Shown here: in pieces, positions 50,101-60,417 of the stretch
How the letters are laid out: the number at the start of each line of letters is the position of its first letter
Numbering within the stretch: the first letter of the stretch is position 1
Assembly (NCBI RefSeq): GCF_022760855.1
Contig: NZ_JAKTNR010000004.1
Location: 124,001 to 188,000, forward strand
Length of the DNA: 64,000 nucleotides
From: Thermus albus
GTDB taxonomy: Bacteria > Deinococcota > Deinococci > Deinococcales > Thermaceae
Direction of reading: 5' to 3'
The notes under the pieces: model-generated
Databases searched by the model: none
Told to the model about the DNA's origin: nothing
What the model saw: the letters and a program-made list of their open reading frames with translations, nothing else
Program-made: the position numbers and the translations under genes

Positions 50101-51224
50101 AGCCTTCGGCCACGGTGGCGGTGAACGCCAAGGCCTTGGAACTTAGGCGCCAGGGGGTGGATCTGGTGGCCCTGACGGCGGGGGAGCCGGACTTTGACAC
50201 CCCGGAGCACGTGAAGGAGGCGGCCCGGCGGGCCTTAGCCCAGGGGAAGACCAAGTACGCTCCCCCGGTGGGCATCCCTGAGCTGCGCGAGGCCTTGGCG
50301 GAGAAGTTCCGCAAGGAGAACGGCCTTCAGGTTACCCCGGAAGAGACCATCGTCACCGTGGGGGGTAAGCAGGCCCTTTACAACCTCTTCCAGGCCATCC
50401 TGGACCCCGGGGACGAGGTCATCGTCCTGGCCCCTTACTGGGTGAGCTACCCGGAGATGGTGCGCCTGGCGGGAGGGGTGCCCGTGGAGGTGGAGACCCT
50501 TCCCCAGGAGGGTTTCGTGCCCGACCCCGAACGGGTAAGGAGGGCCGTAACCCCTCGCACCAAGGCCTTGGTGGTGAACTCCCCCAACAACCCCACGGGG
50601 GCGGTCTACCCTGAGGAGGTCCTAAAGGCCCTGGCGGAGCTGGCGGTGGAACACGACTTCTACCTGGTTTCCGATGAGATCTACGAGCACCTCATCTACG
50701 AGGGGGCCCACTTCTCCCCGGCTCAGGTGGCTCCCGAGCACACCATCACCGTGAACGGGGCGGCCAAGGCCTTTGCCATGACCGGCTGGCGCATCGGCTA
50801 CGCGTGTGGCCCCAAGGAGGTCATCAAGGCCATGGCCGACATCTCCAGCCAGTCCACCACCAGCCCCGATACCATCGCCCAGTGGGCCACCCTCGAGGCC
50901 CTCACGAACCAGGAGGCCTCCAGGGCCTTCATAGAAATGGCCCGGGAGGCCTATAGGAGGCGGCGGGACCTTCTCTTGGAGGGCCTTTCGGCGCTGGGCC
51001 TAAAGGCGGTGCGTCCCAGCGGGGCCTTCTATGTCCTCCTGGACACCTCCCCCTTCGCCGAGGACGAGGTGCAGGCGGCGGAAAGGCTTTTGCAGGCGGG
51101 GGTGGCGGTGGTGCCGGGCACCGACTTTGCCGCCTATGGGCACGTGCGCCTCTCCTATGCCACCAGCGAGGAGAACCTCAGGAAAGCTCTGGAGCGGTTC
51201 GCGCAGATGTTGGAAAGGGTCTAA
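50067..51224 (+). CDS. aspC: Aspartate aminotransferase (class I, subgroup Igamma)
   Basis: PLP enzyme exchanging amino groups between aspartate and 2-oxoglutarate. The 385-residue product is nearly the T. thermophilus enzyme: MRGLSQRVKGMKPSATVAVN, LTAGEPDFDTPEHV, VVNSPNNPTGAVYP, and PLP-lysine region NGAAKAFAMTGWRIGYACGP. It overlaps the convergent lspA by four bases. Confidence 0.96.
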   Translation: MRGLSQRVKGMKPSATVAVNAKALELRRQGVDLVALTAGEPDFDTPEHVKEAARRALAQGKTKYAPPVGIPELREALAEKFRKENGLQVTPEETIVTVGGKQALYNLFQAILDPGDEVIVLAPYWVSYPEMVRLAGGVPVEVETLPQEGFVPDPERVRRAVTPRTKALVVNSPNNPTGAVYPEEVLKALAELAVEHDFYLVSDEIYEHLIYEGAHFSPAQVAPEHTITVNGAAKAFAMTGWRIGYACGPKEVIKAMADISSQSTTSPDTIAQWATLEALTNQEASRAFIEMAREAYRRRRDLLLEGLSALGLKAVRPSGAFYVLLDTSPFAEDEVQAAERLLQAGVAVVPGTDFAAYGHVRLSYATSEENLRKALERFAQMLERV

Positions 51225-51670
51225 AAGCGACGCTTGCGCCTGGGGGCTAGGAGGAGGAGGGCCGCTCCCAGGGTCACGCACACATCTGCCAGGTTGAAAA
51301 CGGGGAAGTGGGCGATGAGGGGGATAGGGGTTCCCAGGTCCAGATAGTCCACCACCCAGCCCCGGCCCAGGCGGTCAATGCCGTTGCCCAAGGCCCCCAC
51401 GGCGATGAGGGAAAGGGCCAGGGTTGGCCAAAAGGGGTAGCGTTTTTGGGCTAGCAAATAGAGGAGTAGGGTCCCCACCCCCAGGCTAAGCCAGCCCAGA
51501 AGGAAGGCCCGGCCTTCCAGCAATCCAAAACCGGCCCCCGTGTTCCTCACCAGGGTGAGGTAGAGGAGGTCCCCCAGAAGGGGCCTGGGCACCGGGGAGA
51601 GGTTTTCCAGGGCCCATAGCTTAAGGATCTGGTCCAAGGCTAGGAGGAGGGGCACAAGAACCGTGGGCAT
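51221..51670 (-). CDS. lspA: Lipoprotein signal peptidase (SPase II)
   Basis: Inner-membrane aspartyl protease that removes signal peptides from lipoproteins, such as the two large ones in this window. The 149-residue product has four helices and both catalytic Asp motifs ([21 protein letters not shown] and [11 protein letters not shown], with the usual NxxD and FNxAD). [14 protein letters not shown] matches the family loop. ATG at 51670 is seven bases after TAGACT. Longer in-frame upstream extensions are non-conserved. Confidence 0.93.
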   Translation of the reverse strand: MPTVLVPLLLALDQILKLWALENLSPVPRPLLGDLLYLTLVRNTGAGFGLLEGRAFLLGWLSLGVGTLLLYLLAQKRYPFWPTLALSLIAVGALGNGIDRLGRGWVVDYLDLGTPIPLIAHFPVFNLADVCVTLGAALLLLAPRRKRRF

Positions 51671-51700
51671 CCCCTTGAGTCTACCCAATGCTCCCCTTTG

Positions 51701-51709
51701 TGCTATACT
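51701..51709 (+). promoter_or_regulatory. rpmB extended -10 promoter
   Basis: TGCTATACT is an extended -10 (TGn plus TATACT) 34 bases before the rpmB ATG. No clear -35 at proper spacing. Confidence 0.6.
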
Positions 51710-51743
51710 CCATAGGGTTTGCCTTCGGGCACGGGAGGGCCAT

Positions 51744-52040
51744 ATGTCCAAGGTGTGCGAGATCAGCGGAAAGAGGCCTATCGTGGCCAACAGCATAGAG
51801 AGGCGGGGTAAGGCCAAGCGGGAGGGGGGCGTGGGCCGGAAGACCACCGGGATCTCCAAGCGCCGCCAGTACCCCAACCTGCAAAAGATCCGGGTGCGGG
51901 TAGCGGGCCAGGAGATCACCTTCCGGGTGGCCACGAGCCATATTCCCAAGGTTTACGAGCTTCTGGACAGGGCCAAGGGGCTTAAGCTGGAGGGCCTTTC
52001 CGCCAAGGAGATCAAGGAACGGCTTCTCAAGCTCCTTTAA
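51744..52040 (+). CDS. rpmB: Ribosomal protein bL28
   Basis: Large-subunit ribosomal protein. The 98-residue product [20 protein letters not shown] matches Thermus L28, which is longer than the E. coli protein. The two CxxC-type zinc knuckles of some L28 are absent; a single Cys remains. ATG at 51744 has GGGAGGG upstream. A strong terminator follows the stop, so it is a single-gene transcript. Confidence 0.97.
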   Translation: MSKVCEISGKRPIVANSIERRGKAKREGGVGRKTTGISKRRQYPNLQKIRVRVAGQEITFRVATSHIPKVYELLDRAKGLKLEGLSAKEIKERLLKLL

Positions 52041-52061
52041 CCCTGGTTGCCCCTTGGGCGT

Positions 52062-52083
52062 GACCCCTGAGGGGGTCTTTTTT
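52062..52083 (+). terminator. Terminator after rpmB
   Basis: GACCCC (52062-52067) pairs with GGGGTC (52072-52077), followed by six T. A classic intrinsic terminator 22 bases after the stop. Confidence 0.85.
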
Positions 52084-52096
52084 GTAGCATAGGCCC

Positions 52097-52792
52097 ATGG
52101 TGTGGAAGCCGGGGCACTACCTCCTTTTGGCCCTGGCGCTGTATGCCTTGGTGGTCAGCCTGGGGTTTTCCCTTAGGGGACGCCAGCTTGCCGCCTTGCG
52201 CCAGGAGGTGGGGGTTTTACGTCAGCAGGCCGCCTGGGGTTCTGGGGGGTACCTGCTTCCCCTGCCCGGGGCCTGCCTGCCCACCCGTCCCGAGAACCTG
52301 CCGGGGGCTCCCCGCCCCTACCGCAAGGGGGTGAGCCCGGGCTTCGTCTTCATCCAGGGGGATGCCTGCGTGCCCGTGGTGCGGGGGATGGGGGTGGTGG
52401 CCGCCGCCAGCGGGGAGGTGGTGAAGGTGGAAGGGGACTATAGGGAACCCTCCCCGGAGGCGTACCAAAAGCTTTTGGAGGAGGTGCGAAACGGGGCCTC
52501 CCCAGAGCAGATGGACCTCCTGAGGGGCCTCGAGGTTTGGATCCGCCACCCCGATGGCCGCATCAGCGTCTACGCCCACCTCGAGGCGCCCTACCGGAAG
52601 CTAAAGGTGGGGCAGAGGGTCCATCGGGGCGACCCCATCGGCTACGTGGGGAACACGGGGCTTTTGGGTGGGGCGCCTAGGCTCCTCTTTGAGGTCTGGG
52701 AGGGGGAGCCCGACCGGGGGAAGTTCCTCTTTCAAGGGCTGGAGGGGGAAGCTCTCCTGAAGCAGGCCAAGGCCTTTTTCCATTTAGAATAG
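52097..52792 (+). CDS. M23-like (LytM) envelope protein with lost zinc ligands
   Basis: The 231-residue product has an N-terminal membrane helix (HYLLLALALYALVVSLGF), a short coiled coil (RGRQLAALRQEVGVLRQQ) and an M23-like domain. That domain has YAHLEAPYRKLKVGQRVHRG, DPIGYVGNTG and LLFEVWEGE. The HxxxD ligand motif is not seen, and the usual HxH ends as APRLLFEV. It is therefore probably non-catalytic, like EnvC or NlpD activators. ATG at 52097 is six bases after TAGCAT. Its stop lies within the -10 of the next gene. Confidence 0.75.
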   Translation: MVWKPGHYLLLALALYALVVSLGFSLRGRQLAALRQEVGVLRQQAAWGSGGYLLPLPGACLPTRPENLPGAPRPYRKGVSPGFVFIQGDACVPVVRGMGVVAAASGEVVKVEGDYREPSPEAYQKLLEEVRNGASPEQMDLLRGLEVWIRHPDGRISVYAHLEAPYRKLKVGQRVHRGDPIGYVGNTGLLGGAPRLLFEVWEGEPDRGKFLFQGLEGEALLKQAKAFFHLE

Positions 52793-52796
52793 CCCC

Positions 52797-53894
52797 ATGC
52801 GCGAGGCCTTTGCCCGGGTGTGGGAGAATCCCTATGTCCGGGTCCTGGTCTACCTGCTCCTTTTGTATCTGGCCTACCGCTTCCTCCTCCGGGCCTGGCC
52901 CGCCCTTTCTGTCCTGCTCACCGCCTTTTCCATCGCCTATCTGACCCATCCCGTGGTCCGCTTCTTTGAGGGCAAAAGGCTTCCCCGGCTTTTGGGGGTG
53001 GTTTTGGTGTATCTGGGCCTAGGTCTCTTTTTGGCCCTCGCCTCCTTCCTCACCGCCCAGACGGTTTTGGAGCTTTCCCGCCTGGCCCAGGAGCTTCCCC
53101 GGCTTTTAGAACCGTTTCTTGCCTGGCTTTTAGACCTGCCAGGCCGCATCCGGGCCATTCCCCTTCCCGAAACCTTGAAGCCGGTTTTGGCCGAGGCGGG
53201 CCAGAGCCTGCAAGGCCTCATCCAGGGGTTCTTGGACACCCTGGTGCGCTGGCTTCAGGGGCTCATGGGTCAGGGGGGAAACCTTCTAGGCTTCTTTATC
53301 TCCCTGCTGGGCGGCATCTTCCAGTTCCTTACCGCCCTTACCCTTTCCGTCTACTTCCTCTATGACCTTCCCCGCCTGGCCCAGGCGGCCCTAAGGGTCT
53401 TCCCCGACCCCTACCAGCCCTTGGTGGCGGAGCTTGCCCACAAGCTGGACCGGAGCGTGGGGGGGTATGTGCGGGGGCAGCTTCTGGTGGCCCTTTTGGT
53501 GGGCCTCATGGTGGGGGTAGGGCTAAGCCTGGTGGGGGTGCCCCTGGCCGCCAGCCTGGGATTCCTGGCGGGGGTCTTCAACCTCATCCCCTTCGTGGGG
53601 GTGATCGTCTCCGGGGTTCCCGCCCTCCTCCTGGCGGCCACGGGAGGGTGGGGCAAGGTGCTTCTTACCCTTTTGGTCCTTTGGCTGGCCAACCAGGTGG
53701 AGGGGAACCTTCTCGGGCCCCTCATCGTGGGCCGGGCCACCCGGCTCCATCCCGTGACCGCCATCGCCGCCATCCTGGTGGGCGCCACCCTTTTTGGCCT
53801 TTGGGGGGCCCTTTTGGGGGTGCCCACCGCCGCTTTCCTGAAGGTGCTTTTGGAGGAGTACTACAAGAAAAGCCGGTTCTACCGGGAGGGTTAG
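52797..53894 (+). CDS. AI-2E transporter (PerM/TqsA) family membrane protein
   Basis: The 365-residue product has about eight membrane helices with the family pattern RVLVYLLLLYLAYRFLLRA, LSIAYLTHP-like FSIAYLTHPVVRFFEG and VGGYVRGQLLVALLVGLMVG. GFLAGVFNLIPFVGVIVSGVP and GNLLGPLIVGRATRLHPVT follow. Members export AI-2 or act as Na+/H+ antiporters; which applies here is unknown. ATG at 52797 is six bases after TAGAAT, which overlaps the end of the M23-like gene. Confidence 0.88.
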   Translation: MREAFARVWENPYVRVLVYLLLLYLAYRFLLRAWPALSVLLTAFSIAYLTHPVVRFFEGKRLPRLLGVVLVYLGLGLFLALASFLTAQTVLELSRLAQELPRLLEPFLAWLLDLPGRIRAIPLPETLKPVLAEAGQSLQGLIQGFLDTLVRWLQGLMGQGGNLLGFFISLLGGIFQFLTALTLSVYFLYDLPRLAQAALRVFPDPYQPLVAELAHKLDRSVGGYVRGQLLVALLVGLMVGVGLSLVGVPLAASLGFLAGVFNLIPFVGVIVSGVPALLLAATGGWGKVLLTLLVLWLANQVEGNLLGPLIVGRATRLHPVTAIAAILVGATLFGLWGALLGVPTAAFLKVLLEEYYKKSRFYREG

Positions 53895-53952
53895 GCGTTT
53901 TGGGCTAGGGGGACGCTTTTGGGGCCCCCACCGTGGCCCGGGCGGGGTGGCC

Positions 53953-56318
<2,366 letters not shown>

Positions 56319-56330
56319 ACCCTTATGCTA

Positions 56331-56495
56331 CGGGAAGCCCCTGCGGGTAAAAGGGGGCTAAGGCGTTAAGTCCCTCTTCACCCCGCGTTAAGCCCCCTGG
56401 GCCTAGCCTAGCCCCCAGGGGGTGGGAGGGTGGAAAAACCTCTTGAGTGGGGTTAACCGGGTTCTGACAGGGGCTTAAGGTAAGGCAAAGCCGGC
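56331..56495. other. Intergenic stretch before the DUF11 lipoprotein gene
   Basis: Non-coding by reading both strands. It contains GC-rich inverted pieces (CCCCCTGGGCCTAGCCTAGCCCCCAGGGGG region, where CCCCCTGGG and CCCAGGGGG can pair) near 56390-56420, and GGTTAACC at 56452. These could terminate or insulate the strong promoter that follows. Confidence 0.4.
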
Positions 56496-56524
56496 TTGAC
56501 ATGAGAGGAGGTTATGCGTAAGAT
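56496..56524 (+). promoter_or_regulatory. Strong promoter of DUF11 lipoprotein gene
   Basis: -35 TTGACA (56496-56501), exact 17-base spacer, -10 TAAGAT (56519-56524). Transcription would begin near 56531, leaving a ~114-base 5' leader that ends with GGAGGTG. This is by far the longest leader I can infer here. Confidence 0.8.
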
Positions 56525-56644
56525 TAGCCTCGGATGCCAGGCAGTGGGTTTTCCAAAGAGAGGGACCCCGCTTGGCGCCGGACCCGGAGGGGAAACAGCG
56601 GAAACCCTCGGGAAAGAGCTAAAGGCCACAGGAGGTGTGAGGAT

Positions 56645-59626
56645 ATGAAGGGAAACAGGATCAAGGCTTTTGGTGTGTCCCTCTTGGGGGCGCTGGCCCT
56701 TTTTCTGGCCAGCTGCGGCCAGCAGCCGCCGCCTTCTCCCCAGCAGGGTAGCCTGGAGGTTACCGTCCTGGACGCCTCCAACAACAACCCCATTCCCGGG
56801 GCGGTGGTGGGCGTAAGCGGACCCCAAACCGCTTCGGGCGTGACGGATAACCAGGGCAAGGCGACGTTCCCCAATCTGCCGGCGGGTAACTATACCGTAG
56901 CTGCCAGCAGCAGCGGCTACCAACCCGCCACCAGCCCGGCTACGGTCCAGGCGGGCCAGACCGCCAGGGTGACGCTCAGGCTTAACCCGTCCGGCGGCGG
57001 TGGCGGAACGGGCGACAGTACCTCCAGGGTAGCCCGTATCCAGATCGTATCCGTGCAGGATGCCTCCGGTGCGCTGCCCTCCGCGCGGGAGCGGAACACC
57101 AACAAGGTGGTGGACCTCTACGCCGCCCAGACGGAGGAGGCGGTGCGGGTCACGGTCCGCGCCCTGGATAGCCAGGGTAACCCGGTGCCGGGAGCGGTGG
57201 TGGAGGCGGGCCTGGATCTGGGTTTGCTGAACGGGGTGAACGTTTTCTCAGGCTGTGGCGTAACCACGCAGAGCTCCCGCCCTGTTGGGGTCACCGGGGC
57301 CAATGGGGAAGCATGCTTCACCATCGTCGCCACCTCGGTTTTCGCTGAGCTCTTGGGCCGCGAGTGGGGTGCGCTGTACAATGTGGAGAATCCCGTCAAG
57401 TTGGTGGTTTCCTCCAACGGGCAACTGGCGGAGGCCAAGTTCTTCTTCTACAACGTTAGCCACCTCATCTACCAGGCAGGTAATGATGTGCGCCGGACGG
57501 GCAGCCGTTCCGGGAGTAACCTGGGCAATATTGTCAACAACTACAGCTTTGATCGCCCAAGGCTGAACGATCACACTTTCAACAGCCTCCTGCGGCGCAA
57601 GCAGCCCGACGATCTCGGCACCTTCACGCCCTCTTCTCAGGGCATTGGGTACATGGTCTACACGATCAACGACACCAGCAAGGTAAGCTGGGTGCCCAGC
57701 GATCCCTCTATTGGGGTTAACAGCTGCGAACAGATCTCTGCCGATGGCAAGACCTGTGTAGACCTAGATGGCTCCGGGGTTACCCTCAGGCCCAGGTCCC
57801 CGCAAGAGGGTATTACCCCCGACGATCTCCCCTTCAGCGTAGATGTTACCGCCACGTGGGTAGCTACGGCCAGCTACGGTGATGTTCAATACCAGTTCCC
57901 CCTCAAGTCCTACAGGTTTACGAAGACTTGGGGCGGTACGGGTGTCCGGATCACCAAGTCCGGTCCTCGGGTGATCGGCTGGTCTGGGCTCAACCTCGGG
58001 CCCACCGACGTTACCTTGCCTAGGCAAGGGGCCAGTGTGCCCGCGGGGGCGGTTTACGAGTACACCATCACCGTTACCAACACCGGCAACGTTCCCGCCC
58101 AGAATGCGGTCATCACGGACAGGTTGCCCGCGGAGCTGGGGTTTGCTTCGGCCACCGATAACGCCACCTACGACCCCATCCTCCACCAGGTGACCTGGCG
58201 GTGGACCACCACCCCGGCCTTGGGGAGCATCCCGCCGGGCGGCAGCGTTTCCGTGAAGGTCCGCCTGTATGCCCGCCACAAGCCCGGGTATGCTTGGAAC
58301 GATAACGGTGAGGGGACTGTTCGTCCAGGCGGTAACCCTGACGGCATTTCCGATGGTCTTGTGGATGGTGCCTACGACCCCAACCATCCCACGGGTGGTT
58401 TTGGTAACCGTCCGCCCATCAACCCGCCCAACACCCTCTACAGCGACCCCTACCGGGTGGTCAACATCGTGGAGGTGGTCAGCGAGGCGCCTGAAGGGCC
58501 TGGGAACTTCGCCCGCCAGGAGGCCAGCTTGGACATCTGGGTGGTCCGTCCCTTCTTGACCCTGGACAAGCGGGCGGTGAATCCCGTCTACGCCGTCGGT
58601 GACACGGCCCGTTTCGTGGTCACCGCACAAAACGTGGACCGGGCTACCTCTGACCCCGCTTACGCCACCCTCAAGGCCCAGTTCCCCGCTGACTACCAGG
58701 CCGCCCTCACCGCCTACAACGTCAAGGTGCGGGACCTCTTTGGCCGCTTCCTGGACCACGTGAACTCCTCCTCCGACACCGGTCCTGGCACCTTGGATGC
58801 CAATGCCAAGACCCTGACCTTTGACGTGGGCAACCTGGCCTTGGGCGCCACCTGGCGGGCCATCCTGGACTTCCGGGTCTCCGGCGGCCTGAACCAGGAC
58901 GAGGACAATCTCGACTGGCTCACCAACTGCGCCCGGCTCTACGCCTGGAACCTCAACCAGTACCAGTACGAATGGGGTCCCGTCAAGAACGGGCAATCTG
59001 AGCCTCCCGTAGGGCGTGACCCGCGTCCCGTACCTCCCTACACCCGCGAAACGGGCAACCCCGACAGCGTGGGCAACTACCTGCAGGCCTGCGACTTCAT
59101 CCGGGATGCCGACCTGACCATCACCAACCTGGGTGAGTTCGCCCTGCAGGGCCCGCTGCCGTCTTCTGTAACGGTTTACGGTGACGGAGGTGTTGGGCCC
59201 TTCACGCAGGTGGATACCATTGGGACCCCCGTGCGGGTGGGGGACACCTTCTACTACATCTACACCCTGACCAACCAGGGTAGCGTCAACCTGAATGACG
59301 TGGACTTCCGCATCTACCGCACGGCGGGGACCAGCGTGGAGCTGGATGCGGCCGGTGGCGGGTTTGCGGTGTACCGGGGCACTGGGGCGGGTGCCTACAA
59401 CCTGGATACGAACTTTACCTTGACGGCCACCTCGCCCACGGCAGCCCGCATCCAGAGCACCGCCACCTTCCTGCCGCTTGCCCCTGGCGATAGCCTGGTC
59501 ATCGTGGTCCGGGCCAAGGCCATCGCCCAGGGCATCAGCACCTTTGAGGCCTACGCCGAGACCACGGATCCCCTCAACCTGGTGACCCGGTTCGTCCAGG
59601 ACACCACCAACGTGCAAAATCCTTGA
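56645..59626 (+). CDS. Large surface lipoprotein with DUF11-type repeats
   Basis: 993 residues. A lipoprotein signal (VSLLGALALFLASC) is followed by an Ig/SpaA-like domain (residues ~35-110; SLEVTVLDASNNNPIPGAVV). A Gly-rich linker GGGGGTG, an unassigned region of ~300 residues, and DUF11-like domains with EYTITVTNTGNVPAQNAVIT, RFVVTAQNVDRATSD and YYIYTLTNQGSVNLNDVDF follow. It should sit on the outer surface and be abundant: a consensus promoter, long leader, UUCG-capped terminator, and codon use with more GGT/GTT than its neighbours. Family function is unknown; it has no SLH domain. Confidence 0.85.
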   Translation: MKGNRIKAFGVSLLGALALFLASCGQQPPPSPQQGSLEVTVLDASNNNPIPGAVVGVSGPQTASGVTDNQGKATFPNLPAGNYTVAASSSGYQPATSPATVQAGQTARVTLRLNPSGGGGGTGDSTSRVARIQIVSVQDASGALPSARERNTNKVVDLYAAQTEEAVRVTVRALDSQGNPVPGAVVEAGLDLGLLNGVNVFSGCGVTTQSSRPVGVTGANGEACFTIVATSVFAELLGREWGALYNVENPVKLVVSSNGQLAEAKFFFYNVSHLIYQAGNDVRRTGSRSGSNLGNIVNNYSFDRPRLNDHTFNSLLRRKQPDDLGTFTPSSQGIGYMVYTINDTSKVSWVPSDPSIGVNSCEQISADGKTCVDLDGSGVTLRPRSPQEGITPDDLPFSVDVTATWVATASYGDVQYQFPLKSYRFTKTWGGTGVRITKSGPRVIGWSGLNLGPTDVTLPRQGASVPAGAVYEYTITVTNTGNVPAQNAVITDRLPAELGFASATDNATYDPILHQVTWRWTTTPALGSIPPGGSVSVKVRLYARHKPGYAWNDNGEGTVRPGGNPDGISDGLVDGAYDPNHPTGGFGNRPPINPPNTLYSDPYRVVNIVEVVSEAPEGPGNFARQEASLDIWVVRPFLTLDKRAVNPVYAVGDTARFVVTAQNVDRATSDPAYATLKAQFPADYQAALTAYNVKVRDLFGRFLDHVNSSSDTGPGTLDANAKTLTFDVGNLALGATWRAILDFRVSGGLNQDEDNLDWLTNCARLYAWNLNQYQYEWGPVKNGQSEPPVGRDPRPVPPYTRETGNPDSVGNYLQACDFIRDADLTITNLGEFALQGPLPSSVTVYGDGGVGPFTQVDTIGTPVRVGDTFYYIYTLTNQGSVNLNDVDFRIYRTAGTSVELDAAGGGFAVYRGTGAGAYNLDTNFTLTATSPTAARIQSTATFLPLAPGDSLVIVVRAKAIAQGISTFEAYAETTDPLNLVTRFVQDTTNVQNP

Positions 59627-59641
59627 GGTTTAGGGTTCCTG

Positions 59642-59673
59642 GGGAAGCCACCCCCTTCGGGGGGTGGTTTCCC
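59642..59673 (+). terminator. UUCG-capped terminator after the DUF11 gene
   Basis: CCACCCCC (59648-59655), loop TTCG, GGGGGTGG (59660-59667), with flanking GGGAAG/TTTCCC adding pairs, and a short T-run. Very stable. Confidence 0.8.
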
Positions 59674-59686
59674 TTATGCTAGGGCT

Positions 59687-60037
59687 ATGGGGTTTGGGGA
59701 ACTCTTGGTCTCAGGGGGTCCAATCCTTTGGCTTCTGCTCCTCCTCTCCCTATACACGGTATACCTGCTCCTCTACGCCTCCTTCCTGCTCCGGCGGGAG
59801 GGGCAGGTGGAGGCGGCCCTTTTGGAGCGGCTGGAAGGCCTGGCCCAGCTGGCCCCCCTGGTGGGTCTTTTGGGCACGACCCTGGGCATGATCCGGGCCT
59901 TCCTGGCCCTCTCCGGCCAGGGCGACCCCCAGGGGTTGGCCAAGGGCATCGCCGAGGCCCTGGTGAATACGGGCATGGGGCTTCTGGTGGCCGTGGTGGC
60001 CTACGGGGGGCGGGTATTCCTGGGGGGTAGGAGGTGA
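59687..60037 (+). CDS. Minimal ExbB/TolQ/MotA-type proton-channel protein
   Basis: 116 residues only. Helix 1 is PILWLLLLLSLYTVYLLLYA; helices 2 and 3 are in LAQLAPLVGLLGTTLGMIRAF and ALVNTGMGLLVAVVAYGGRV. The APLVGLLGTTLGMI and NTGxGLxVA motifs identify the ExbB/TolQ family. The usual large cytoplasmic part (ExbB and TolQ are about 230 residues) is almost absent. ATG at 59687 is six bases after TATGCT. It overlaps exbD by four bases. Confidence 0.85.
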   Translation: MGFGELLVSGGPILWLLLLLSLYTVYLLLYASFLLRREGQVEAALLERLEGLAQLAPLVGLLGTTLGMIRAFLALSGQGDPQGLAKGIAEALVNTGMGLLVAVVAYGGRVFLGGRR

Positions 60038-60417
60038 GGCCCTTAAACCTCATCCCCCTCATAGACCTTTTCCTTCTCCTTAGCCTTTTCGGCCTCATGC
60101 TGGCCCGCTTCCCCGAGGCCCTCCCGGGGGGCCTTAAGGAGGAGCGGGCCCTTAGGGTGGAGCTTCCCAAAGGGGAAGGGGAGCGGGGGGTGGCCCCCGT
60201 GGTGGTCCAGCTGGACAAGGAGGGAAGGCTGGCCCTGGGGGGCAGGAGGATGGCCTCCCTGGCGGAGCTGGAGGGGGCCCTAAAGTCGCTCCCCTTGGAC
60301 CGCACCCCCGTGCGCCTGGAGGCGGACGCCCAGGTGGCCCACGGGCGGGTGGTGGCGGTGATGGAGGCGGTGCGCCGTGCTGGAGGGACAAGGCTGGAGG
60401 TGGCGGTCAAGAGATAG
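60034..60417 (+). CDS. ExbD/TolR-family energy-transduction protein
   Basis: 127 residues. The N-terminus LNLIPLIDLFLLLSLFGLML holds the conserved membrane Asp (residue 11) that carries protons. A periplasmic domain with VVVQLDKEGRLALGGRRM, then LPLDRTPVRLEADAQVAHG and RVVAVMEAVRRAG follows, as in ExbD. GTG at 60034 overlaps the ExbB-like stop. It overlaps the TonB-like gene by 41 bases. Confidence 0.88.
   Translation: MRPLNLIPLIDLFLLLSLFGLMLARFPEALPGGLKEERALRVELPKGEGERGVAPVVVQLDKEGRLALGGRRMASLAELEGALKSLPLDRTPVRLEADAQVAHGRVVAVMEAVRRAGGTRLEVAVKR

Noticed and set aside
57764-59617. A 617-residue open frame antisense to the DUF11 lipoprotein gene
   Set aside because: Same reason: the sense strand has the signal peptide, domains, promoter and terminator; the antisense product has none.
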